From Saccharobesus litoralis (GTDB lineage: Bacteria; Pseudomonadota; Gammaproteobacteria; Enterobacterales; Alteromonadaceae), in contig NZ_CP026604.1 in the NCBI RefSeq assembly GCF_003063625.1, forward strand, positions 1,240,001 to 1,304,000: a stretch of DNA of 64,000 bases, written 5' to 3'. The notes below the pieces were generated by a model that was not told the DNA's origin, did not search any database, and worked only from the letters and a program-made list of their open reading frames with translations. The position numbers and the translations under genes were made by a program. Below are positions 50,371 to 57,804 of the stretch, in pieces. Positions within the stretch are counted from its first letter, which is position 1, and each line of letters opens with the position of its first letter.

Positions 50371-51960
50371 ATGAAATTAATTAAAACATTAAGTTTGGCC
50401 GCTCTGGCACTCACAACAACATTCAGCAACGCAGCAACACTCAATATCGACAGCGCCCAAGACTGGGGAAATGGTCATAGCAGTTACCCTGCATCAAATA
50501 CCATAGACGGTAGTTTAGATTGGGCATCTCGCTGGGCAGCATCGGGATCTCCGGTTAATTTACAACTCAATTTAGATTCAGTACAAACCGTTACTGAAGT
50601 TGGCGTATCTTGGGGTAAAGGCGGTGATCAAACCCACACATTTGAAATTTGGGCAAGACCCGCTACCAGCGGATCTTGGACAAAAGTTTATGATAGCGTC
50701 AGTTCAGGCACGACATCCAGCATTGAAGTGTATGATATTGATGATATCGACGCGCAACAGGTACGTATAAAAACATTTGAAAACAGCGCAGGCACCGAAT
50801 GGACTAACATTAAAGAAGTAGAATTATATGGTGCGGGCGGTAATCAAGCCGACGGCGAATTAGCTGTTGATAACGCCTTTGATGATGGTACCAGCCATTC
50901 AAGTTATCCAGCTTCTAAAGCTATCGACAATAACACGGCATGGTCATCTCGATGGGCAGCACAAGCAGGGGGCTCAGCGGTTAATTTAACTTTAGAGCTA
51001 AACGAAGCCAAAACAGTTAAAGAAGTCGGGATTGCTTGGGGCCAAGGTGATTCGCGTACTCACACATTTGAAATATACGCACGCCCAGCAACCAGTGGCA
51101 CTTGGACAAAAGTGTATGACAGTGTCAGTTCAGGCAGCACAACCGCTATCGAACTGTACGATATAACTGATATCAGCGCTCGACAAATTCGCGTTAAAGC
51201 CCAATCAAATAGCGCAGGCAGCGATTGGATGAATATCACTGAAGTTAAACTCTATGGTAATGAAGATTCAGGTAACGCAGATATCCCAAGCATTATTACT
51301 GATGGCTCATTATTCGACCTTGAAGGCGATAACCCGCATCCTCTAGTGGATAGCAAAACCTTAGAGTTTGTGCCGTTAACCACAAAGTATACAACATCTG
51401 GCGGCGGCGGCTGGCGTCATGAATACAAAATCAAAACCAGCAAGCGTAAAGCCATGTACGATACTTACGAAACATTTGCGGCCACCTATAAAATGGACTT
51501 ATCAAATGGCGCTAAAACGATTGTTGCCCAAACCCATGGCTCAACAATTTCAACGCTGGTAAAAGTATTTGTTGCCGACTCAAGCGAATCTGGTTTTGGT
51601 GACAGTGTAGCGAATAACGGCGTGTTTGATGTATACGTTCGTTTACGCGGTACAGACAGCAAAGAAGTTAAAACCTCGTTATGTACCATCGAAAGTGGCG
51701 ACTCGTTTGATATCACCTATGTTAACAACTACGGTACTGTAACCGTAACAGGTTGTGGTAACTCGGCCACACTCAAAGTAGAAGATGACGAAGCAACTTA
51801 CTTTAAGTTTGGTAATTACATGCAATCGCAAGATCCGTATACCCGTGAAGAATGCGGTACTCGTGGCGATTCAGACTCTTGGGCGCAGTGCTTTGCCGAT
51901 TTAGGTATTACGACATCAAAAGCAACTGTCACCAATGTCAGTTACAGCAGTAACCATTAA
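50371..51960 (+). CDS. Secreted PL7-like polysaccharide lyase with two CBM32-type modules
   Basis: 529 residues. The signal peptide ends at TFSNA. Two F5/8-type (CBM32-like) modules occupy ~25-155 and ~165-295, near-repeats of each other (SSYPAS, SRWAA, THTFEI-ARPATSG-WTKVYDSVSSG). The C-terminal domain (~305-529) carries the three PL7-type signatures: WRHEYKI with the arginine, VAQTHG with glutamine and histidine, and YFKFGNYMQSQ with the tyrosine. PL7 enzymes cut alginate by beta-elimination. The signatures deviate from the usual RTELR and YFKAGVYNQ, so another uronate polymer is possible. A hairpin terminator follows. Confidence 0.82.
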   Translation: MKLIKTLSLAALALTTTFSNAATLNIDSAQDWGNGHSSYPASNTIDGSLDWASRWAASGSPVNLQLNLDSVQTVTEVGVSWGKGGDQTHTFEIWARPATSGSWTKVYDSVSSGTTSSIEVYDIDDIDAQQVRIKTFENSAGTEWTNIKEVELYGAGGNQADGELAVDNAFDDGTSHSSYPASKAIDNNTAWSSRWAAQAGGSAVNLTLELNEAKTVKEVGIAWGQGDSRTHTFEIYARPATSGTWTKVYDSVSSGSTTAIELYDITDISARQIRVKAQSNSAGSDWMNITEVKLYGNEDSGNADIPSIITDGSLFDLEGDNPHPLVDSKTLEFVPLTTKYTTSGGGGWRHEYKIKTSKRKAMYDTYETFAATYKMDLSNGAKTIVAQTHGSTISTLVKVFVADSSESGFGDSVANNGVFDVYVRLRGTDSKEVKTSLCTIESGDSFDITYVNNYGTVTVTGCGNSATLKVEDDEATYFKFGNYMQSQDPYTREECGTRGDSDSWAQCFADLGITTSKATVTNVSYSSNH

Positions 51961-51984
51961 TTTCATTAGCAAATAACTTAAAAC

Positions 51985-52017
51985 CCACACTATGCCTGTT
52001 AAAAAAGTATAGTGTGG
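51985..52017 (+). terminator. Terminator after the PL7-like gene
   Basis: A 9-bp stem (CCACACTAT / ATAGTGTGG) with a 15-base loop is followed by ATTTTAC, 25 bases after the stop. Confidence 0.65.
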
Positions 52018-52094
52018 ATTTTACTTATCTAACCAATGGAGCCCTAGCGTGGAGGCAATAACCTAACTCTTGATCACGCTAACACTCGAACAGG

Positions 52095-52997
52095 CTAAGG
52101 GTTGATCACTAGCCAATCTTCAGTATCGCGATGGTGTACGCCAGAGTTTTGCAAAATGTTTTTTATCGCCCCTACCGCGCGTAATTGTTCCAATCCTTTG
52201 TTTAATGCGCTGTAGATCTGCTGGCTATTCGGCATGGACTTATTGATCACAAAATGACGACTGCCCGACAATCGCACCTTAACGCCAGAAACAATAGCTA
52301 ATGGAATGTTTTCCAATTCAAATTGCATGGCTTGATTAAACTCACCAAAACAAAAATCCGCCCGCTTAACATTAATCATTTTATGAATAGAGCTTTGACT
52401 CGGCGCACTCATTAATAATGGTGTGACTTGCTTAAGCACGCGCCAATCATAAATCCAATTATTAACCGTGATCCCAACATAGGAGCGTAACTGTTCAGCC
52501 ACATTTTCAGGTGCAACCGACTGTAGAGGATGATCCTTACGAGTAAAAATACCCTTTTCTAATGCACCATCCTCAATAATAGCCGAGCTAACATAAAAGC
52601 GTTTTTTATCGGCTTGTTTCAACCAAATGGTTTCACCTGTCGTATGTAAATACTCACTACTGGCTAACAACAAACTACGGGCATAATTACCAGACATTAA
52701 TAAATTTAACTCAAATGGCAAACCCGCAGCATGCAATGCCTTGCAAAAAATTAACAGCTCTGCCGCTCCTCGTGGCGAGTAAGCAGTAGAAAAATCGTCA
52801 ACATCGGTACAATGTCCACCATCAAGCCAAGCGTTATAAACATCGGCCGTTTCTTTTGAAATGCCAACGTTAATAATAATTGGTTGACTTGCCGAAGCGC
52901 TATTTGGCGAATCAGCCCTGACAGGCAAAGGCTTTAATAAAAGCAGGCCACTGAGCGCCATCGCTAAAACTAGATAAAACCATATATAGACTCGCAT
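52095..52997 (-). CDS. Periplasmic solute-binding-like protein (SBP family 3-like)
   Basis: 300 residues. Signal peptide MRVYIWFYLVLAMALSGLLLLKPLPVRA. The mature part has the pattern of bacterial family-3 solute-binding proteins: a first beta strand INVGISKE, an ELLIFCKALHAAGLPFELNLL helix and strand, and a final lobe with RHFVINKSMPNSQQIYSALNKGLEQLRAVGAIKNILQ. No ABC permease or kinase is adjacent. The perfect palindrome ATTGTATACAAT lies 54 bases upstream of the start, like the sites ahead of the beta-helix genes. It may feed a sensor or a remote transporter. Confidence 0.65.
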   Translation of the reverse strand: MRVYIWFYLVLAMALSGLLLLKPLPVRADSPNSASASQPIIINVGISKETADVYNAWLDGGHCTDVDDFSTAYSPRGAAELLIFCKALHAAGLPFELNLLMSGNYARSLLLASSEYLHTTGETIWLKQADKKRFYVSSAIIEDGALEKGIFTRKDHPLQSVAPENVAEQLRSYVGITVNNWIYDWRVLKQVTPLLMSAPSQSSIHKMINVKRADFCFGEFNQAMQFELENIPLAIVSGVKVRLSGSRHFVINKSMPNSQQIYSALNKGLEQLRAVGAIKNILQNSGVHHRDTEDWLVINP

Positions 52998-53050
52998 ATT
53001 AACTCCAAGCTCAAGGCGCTATGAAAAGTTTAGCTCTTAATTACATGTTA

Positions 53051-53062
53051 ATTGTATACAAT
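53051..53062. promoter_or_regulatory. ATTGTATACAAT palindrome
   Basis: A perfect 12-base palindrome 54 bases upstream of the solute-binding protein start, of the same ATTGTnnACAAT form as sites at 2000, 5755 and 9272. Confidence 0.5.
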
Positions 53063-53125
53063 ATACACGGTTAGACAAGCCATATATCAAGGTTTTCTAA
53101 TAAAGCAACGGCCTTAGTCTTTAAG

Positions 53126-54976
53126 CTATAAGCGTTTAACCAATGCGACCCAATCTTGATTGTGTTGGCTTGGTGGTTTACCTAGCTCTTGGGTTACACT
53201 TTGAAAATAGTATTTTAGCGGCTTATCAACATTAATATGCTCAACACTGCCCTTGATAAACTTGCCACCGCTGCGAGGGTTGTACCATTGAACTGAGTAA
53301 TTCGCTTGACCCTGCGGTAGTTTAATTTTCAAAGATTTGTCTGCCGTTTTGGCGTATACAATATAAAACTCACCACGAACGCCTAAAGCCCAAGCATTGA
53401 TCATTGACGAGTCTAAGTTCTGGGCATTTTGATAAGGCACATCGGCCATTTTAAAAAAGTCTAATGCGTGCTTTGCTTGTGTCCAAAATTTATCGCGAGA
53501 GCGCCAGTCTTGCGCAGTTAAATCTGAATGTTCGCGCTTGTAGCCAAAGTACCATTCAGTACCCCAAGCACCGCCCGTTAACGCGCCCCACAAACCATTC
53601 ATGCGCGCTAAATCATGGTTGGGATCAAACTTATCTGGCTGCAATGCAAACTCTGCATCTCCGGGTTCATCAACGGCAACCGCAAAAGGCTTGCCATTGG
53701 CAACCGGCCATGAGCGCACCTTTTTCACTTGATTGTGTACCGAACCAAAATCTTTCTGGCTGGTTTGAATAGAAACCCCAGTGTAAAAACTATCAGCACC
53801 GGTTAAATCTTCAAAAAAGTTACCATTGTGGATCACCACATGGTGATTATATGGATCCTGCTCTTTAAAGTAGCGCGCCATTGCAATACGCTGACTAGTG
53901 GATTGCGGCATAGTTTGATGACGCGGATACCAATTGCCATTTTCTTCTCCCATGTTCCAATTAAGCGCTAAATGGTGACCAAAACGAGCAATGAGTTCAC
54001 GATAATACAACTGACGATGTAAACCTAAACCGCCGTTATCCAACAAACCTTGGTTTTCTGCCTCTTGAGTTTTGAAATGTAAAAATAACCCCAAAGACTG
54101 AGCATGACTAAAAACAATATTCCATTGCTCTAACTTGGATACATCAAACCTATCGTATGTATCGTAATCCACATAAGGAAACACATTTTGGTCATCGCCA
54201 ACTATATTAAGGGTTAAGAAAGAAATTGAGTTCATGCCTTTGCTGGCAATATAGTTAAGTGCGCCAATTAAGCCTTTACCTTTGCCCTTTTGCCAACTTG
54301 GGTCACCTTGTTGCCAATCTTGCTCATGTGCTTGCCACGTTTTAACTAATTGGTCTTTATGACCATCGTTATGAAACGTTCCGTCGAAATCTTGATACGA
54401 CAATAAGTTTTCAGGCGAATCAGGTCCGGCTTTAATAAAGTAGCCGCCCTTGTCAGCGAATCGCAAATAGGGTTGATTCACATATTGTAAACGCCCACGT
54501 TCACGGAAATCTGGCCATGTTTTATCACTGGCTTTTACATTAAACTGACCTTGGCTGTTATCAATTTCACCGCCAACAAAACCACTATAATCAAGTTCAG
54601 ACACGGCAATAAATGGCGCTTTACGAAACGACACTCGCCATTGCCACTCACCTATTTCATCGGGCGTAAAAATAACTCGCCACTTGTTGCCTGAGCTGGC
54701 TCCCGTATTGGCTGCATCACCATCAGCCGCAAAAAAACCTGGGATCTTATACTGTTTTTGGCTTTGTTTATGGGTGAATACGGCGTTAAGTTGATAGTGA
54801 GTGAAAGGGTTCTCTTCATCGGTTTCTGACACATACGGACCATCAAAAGTCAGCGTAATGCTATGCCACTTTTTAAGCTCGCCTGACACATCAGGAGCAA
54901 CAGCCGCATAAGTCATTGGCATTAACAGCAGCAATAAACAAAAAACAGAAAAGCGTTTGATAGAGTTGTTAAACAT
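53126..54976 (-). CDS. DUF5060 putative secreted glycoside hydrolase
   Basis: 616 residues. The signal peptide ends at MPMTYA. The N-terminal ~25-135 is the DUF5060 Ig-like domain (WHSITLTFDGPYVSETD, ...NKWRVIFTPDEIGEWQWRV). A TIM-barrel region follows; candidate catalytic acids are Glu344 in LNWNMGEENG and Glu437 in AVAVDEPG. The C-terminus is beta-rich with NPRSGGKFIKGS. Family members appear in algal-polysaccharide loci, though specificities vary. The gene sits between the solute-binding protein and the TA module. AATGTTAACAAT lies 32 bases upstream. Confidence 0.78.
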   Translation of the reverse strand: MFNNSIKRFSVFCLLLLLMPMTYAAVAPDVSGELKKWHSITLTFDGPYVSETDEENPFTHYQLNAVFTHKQSQKQYKIPGFFAADGDAANTGASSGNKWRVIFTPDEIGEWQWRVSFRKAPFIAVSELDYSGFVGGEIDNSQGQFNVKASDKTWPDFRERGRLQYVNQPYLRFADKGGYFIKAGPDSPENLLSYQDFDGTFHNDGHKDQLVKTWQAHEQDWQQGDPSWQKGKGKGLIGALNYIASKGMNSISFLTLNIVGDDQNVFPYVDYDTYDRFDVSKLEQWNIVFSHAQSLGLFLHFKTQEAENQGLLDNGGLGLHRQLYYRELIARFGHHLALNWNMGEENGNWYPRHQTMPQSTSQRIAMARYFKEQDPYNHHVVIHNGNFFEDLTGADSFYTGVSIQTSQKDFGSVHNQVKKVRSWPVANGKPFAVAVDEPGDAEFALQPDKFDPNHDLARMNGLWGALTGGAWGTEWYFGYKREHSDLTAQDWRSRDKFWTQAKHALDFFKMADVPYQNAQNLDSSMINAWALGVRGEFYIVYAKTADKSLKIKLPQGQANYSVQWYNPRSGGKFIKGSVEHINVDKPLKYYFQSVTQELGKPPSQHNQDWVALVKRL

Positions 54977-55265
54977 AGGTGTAATTAATTGAACTTAGTA
55001 ATTACATAATGTTAACAATCAACTAAAATTAAACAGTAAAACAATTTCGTTATTTAATGCAATAAATTCGGCGTACTATTCCCGCCGTACTGTGCGACTA
55101 ACTCACTATGCCACTGCAATCTGCCAACGCCACTATAAACAACTCGCTGGCATTTACGTCTCCTTGCGGGTAAATAATGATGTCTGTCCTCATAATTTGC
55201 TTTTACAATTCAGGACGGAAGAGCATAAAGCTAAACTTTTTAAGTCCTGCTGATTTGTTTATTTA
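54977..55265. other. Divergent intergenic region
   Basis: About 290 bases between the DUF5060 gene and the TA module. AATGTTAACAAT at 55008-55019 is a weak match to the ATTGTnnACAAT site; nothing else stands out. Confidence 0.4.
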
Positions 55266-55281
55266 GTGTGCCCTGTTACTA

Positions 55282-55302
55282 TTGTAATACTATGTATTAC
55301 AA
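55282..55302 (+). promoter_or_regulatory. Likely operator of the dinJ-yafQ module
   Basis: Perfect inverted repeat TTGTAATAC-TAT-GTATTACAA, ending 11 bases before the antitoxin ATG. RelB/DinJ-type antitoxins repress their own operon by binding such palindromes. Confidence 0.65.
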
Positions 55303-55313
55303 ATGGTGGCAAT

Positions 55314-55577
55314 ATGAAAACTGAAATGCTGAGCACTCGCATCGATCATGACACTAAGTTAGCTTTTACACAAATATGTGATGAGGTGGGTTTAAGTCCT
55401 TCTCAAGCGATAAAGTTATTTGCTAAGGCGGTAATAAATTATGGTGGTATTCCTTTTGAATTGCGTTCAAAGACACCTAACACAGAAACCATTGAAGCAA
55501 TACAGGAGCTGGAGAGTGGAGCTGGTACAAAAGCAGAAAATGTAAACGAGCTTTTTAAAGATCTCGGAGTCAAATAA
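55314..55577 (+). CDS. dinJ: DinJ/RelB-family antitoxin
   Basis: 87 residues from ATG 55314. The N-terminal ribbon-helix-helix reads MLSTRIDHDTKLAFTQICDEVGLSPSQAIKLFAKAVINYGGIPFELR, typical for DinJ. The acidic tail would wrap the toxin. It precedes the YafQ-like toxin by six bases. It autoregulates at the palindrome just upstream, by analogy with E. coli. Confidence 0.88.
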   Translation: MKTEMLSTRIDHDTKLAFTQICDEVGLSPSQAIKLFAKAVINYGGIPFELRSKTPNTETIEAIQELESGAGTKAENVNELFKDLGVK

Positions 55578-55583
55578 GCATAT

Positions 55584-55856
55584 ATGTATAGCTTAGAATA
55601 CTCTAGCCAATTTAAGAAAGACTTTAAAAAGATAACAAAACTAGCGATACCAGATGTGATAGAAGTTGGTCATGTAATTACGCAATTACAAAGTGGCCAA
55701 CAGCTCGCAGTAAAATATGTAGACCACGCCTTGTCAGGTAACTGGGCTAATTATAGAGACTGTCACGTTAAACCAGATTTAGTTTTGATTTACAAAATAG
55801 AAAACAACACTTTGAAACTTGCTCGAATAGGTTCACATAGTGAGTTGTTCCGTTAA
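55584..55856 (+). CDS. yafQ: YafQ-family mRNA interferase toxin
   Basis: 90 residues. Closely follows E. coli YafQ: VDHALSGNWANYRDCHVKPDLVLIYKI and ARIGSHSELF. The residues equivalent to E. coli His50, His63, Asp67 and His87 are His48, His61, Asp65 and His85, all present, so the toxin should be active; Trp68 is replaced by leucine. It cleaves mRNA on the ribosome. It is the second gene of the dinJ-yafQ pair; such pairs stabilise mobile DNA, and here the neighbours are repeats and carbohydrate genes. Confidence 0.88.
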   Translation: MYSLEYSSQFKKDFKKITKLAIPDVIEVGHVITQLQSGQQLAVKYVDHALSGNWANYRDCHVKPDLVLIYKIENNTLKLARIGSHSELFR

Positions 55857-55933
55857 GCTTATTACATCCTTTAGTAACTACATTATCAGTCATGTTTAAC
55901 TCTTTGACTTTGCAATCACATAAACATCAAAAA

Positions 55934-56015
55934 CAGCCCGCATTCAATTCAAACCTCGGCTGGCGGTGGTTTATTCCGCGTTAGCGGATGCTTTGGTGTT
56001 ATGCAGATAAATCTG
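55934..56015 (+). repeat. Leader of the second tandem-repeat locus
   Basis: Matches 12231-12310 closely (GGCTGGCGGTGGTTTA..., ...GTTATGCAGATAAATCTG). It precedes the three 50-bp units, in the same order as at locus 1. Confidence 0.7.
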
Positions 56016-56165
56016 CACCTACATGGATGTAGGGAGTGCCGAGCGTTCGGGAATAAGCATCGGTGCACCTACATGGATGTAGGGAGTGCCGAGCGTTCGG
56101 GAATAAGCATCGGTGCACCTACATGGATGTAGGAAGTGCCGAGCGTTCGGGAATAAGCATCGGTG
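56016..56165 (+). repeat. Three tandem 50-bp repeats, locus 2
   Basis: Three head-to-tail 50-bp units beginning CACCTACATGGATGTAGG and ending AAGCATCGGTG. They share locus-specific differences from locus 1 (CATGGATGTAGG and GTTCGG instead of CAGGGATGTTGG and GTTCAG), so the units within each locus have been homogenised. Confidence 0.9.
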
Positions 56166-56273
56166 CACCTACAGGGGATTATTTTGAGACAAGTGAATAA
56201 CACTAGCCTTAAATAATTTAAATGAGTCTCACGATCCCTAAAAAGGCATTAACTTAATAAAAGTAAACCGTAG

Positions 56274-56340
56274 GTCGCCCTAAGCGCAGCGAATCGCGAC
56301 ACGACCATGTCTCAGTTATATGCCATAAAAGAAATGATAA
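56274..56340 (+). repeat. Diverged third copy of the 48-bp inverted-repeat family
   Basis: Begins CCGTAGGTCGCC and contains GAATCGCGACACGACCATG, as in 12115-12162. It follows the second tandem-repeat locus; at locus 1 it precedes the repeats. Confidence 0.65.
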
Positions 56341-56407
56341 ATTTTATATTTAAAGAATTGTAAAACTGTGTTGCGACCATTTACCAAACTCAATAACAAG
56401 ATGTAAC

Positions 56408-56418
56408 CTGTAAACAAT
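56408..56418. promoter_or_regulatory. Partial ATTGTnnACAAT site upstream of the GH16 gene
   Basis: CTGTAAACAAT keeps the second arm and most of the first. It ends 28 bases before the GH16 start, close enough to overlap the promoter or leader. Confidence 0.3.
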
Positions 56419-56446
56419 TATCAAAAGTAATATCAAGAAACAACAT

Positions 56447-57430
56447 ATGAAAATTAAAACATTCGCCAAAATGGCGGGGGTAGTTGGCGGTTTAATGCTT
56501 AATCATCTGGTATTAGCCAAAACCGAGGCACCTTTTATTGTCGGTAATAGTGACAGAGATAAACAAGTCACACAGCAACAGTGGCAACGAGTTGAGGCTT
56601 TGTCTGACGAATTTACCACTGGACGTTTGGATCTCAATAAATGGAATAACGGCGGTGTGGTTCCGGGGAAATTTAATTGGTTAGGGCGTTATCCCGGATT
56701 GTTCGAAAAAGAAAACGTGCATGTTACGCAAGGCGAGCTCTGGCTAGAAGCGGAAAAATTTGCTCATCCCAAAGCTGACGAGCGCAACTCGCGTGACGAC
56801 TGGACTCACGGCGGAGCCATTATTCGCTCTAAAAATATGGCTAGCCACGGCATGTATATTGAAGCAAAAATGAAAACCACAGATACCCTAATGTCAGGCA
56901 CATTTTGGTTAATGATGCCGGCTAGTGATTGCAATACTTCGATCAAAAAAGAGTTGGATATTACTGAGAGTATTGGCCGACGCACTGGCGTTTTTAAACC
57001 GCTAAAACCAGGGCAAGATCCAAAGAGTGTTGCATGGTATGAGCCGACCTCTTACGAGTTTGAATACGGTATCAACCCAACGGCACGTCAACGCCGGACC
57101 TCGTGTTATAAAGCCAAAAACGTACAAACGAAAGATCCAAACAACACGCATTTTGATCCTTCGCTCGCTTTCCATGTTTATGGTCTTTATTGGAAATCGC
57201 CAACTGAGCTGTATTTTTACGTAGACGGTGAATATCAATTTGAAATTATCCCATCTACCCCGTTTGACGATCCCATGGTGATCATTATGGCCTTAGAAAC
57301 CTATGACTTTAATTACCCAAGTGGTGACGATGTTAAAGATGGCTTTAAACTCGAAAATGGTCAGCCGCGCCCTTTAAAAGACAGATCAAGCCGTTATCAA
57401 TGGGTTAGAACTTGGCAAATCGCACAGTAA
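56447..57430 (+). CDS. Secreted GH16 enzyme, agarase/porphyranase-like
   Basis: 327 residues. The signal peptide ends near LVLA (residue 24). The GH16 active-site motif ELDITE is at 169-174: Glu169 nucleophile, Asp171, Glu174 acid/base, with the bulge (ExDxxE) typical of marine galactanases and laminarinases. NWLGRYPGLFEKENVHVTQGELWLEA resembles the start of agarases and porphyranases. The tail RYQWVRTWQIA closes the sandwich. It probably cuts internal beta-1,4 linkages of agar- or porphyran-type galactan. There is no carbohydrate-binding or secretion-sorting domain. Confidence 0.9.
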   Translation: MKIKTFAKMAGVVGGLMLNHLVLAKTEAPFIVGNSDRDKQVTQQQWQRVEALSDEFTTGRLDLNKWNNGGVVPGKFNWLGRYPGLFEKENVHVTQGELWLEAEKFAHPKADERNSRDDWTHGGAIIRSKNMASHGMYIEAKMKTTDTLMSGTFWLMMPASDCNTSIKKELDITESIGRRTGVFKPLKPGQDPKSVAWYEPTSYEFEYGINPTARQRRTSCYKAKNVQTKDPNNTHFDPSLAFHVYGLYWKSPTELYFYVDGEYQFEIIPSTPFDDPMVIIMALETYDFNYPSGDDVKDGFKLENGQPRPLKDRSSRYQWVRTWQIAQ

Positions 57431-57486
57431 AGTTGTTCCTTAGCCAAAAGCGTTGAACGGTTGAATGTATAGTCATTAGTTAAATT

Positions 57487-57545
57487 GTAGGGCCGGTTTT
57501 ACATCGACAAACCTTGTACCAGCCGAAACAAATACGGCCCTGCAA
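57487..57545. repeat. Hairpin repeat after the GH16 gene
   Basis: GTAGGGCCG and CGGCCCTGC arms around ACAAACCTTG...AGCCGAAACAAA. A diverged relative lies at 38490-38560. The rest of 57431-57804 is AT-rich without a gene. Confidence 0.4.
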
Positions 57546-57742
57546 TGAAAATGCTCTTGGATCCTGCACGCTTTTTCTATATGTCATAACTTAGGCTTAA
57601 ATTAACAGCATTAGCCTTTGTGCTGTGCTAAAGACAAACAAAATACGAATAACCTTGTTATAACCTTTTTCATATCTAATTCTTATTTTCTAATCTTAAA
57701 AAATCTCAATTTAACCATAACATTGCAAAACGGTTATTGTTA

Positions 57743-57754
57743 TTTGTTTACAAT
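57743..57754. promoter_or_regulatory. TTTGTTTACAAT site
   Basis: One mismatch from the reverse form ATTGTTTACAAT, 50 bases upstream of the FG-GAP lipoprotein 2 start. Confidence 0.4.
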
Positions 57755-57804
57755 GAGTCTAAAGTTATCTTACGTACGAATTAGAATTTACAAGTATAAA
57801 TATC

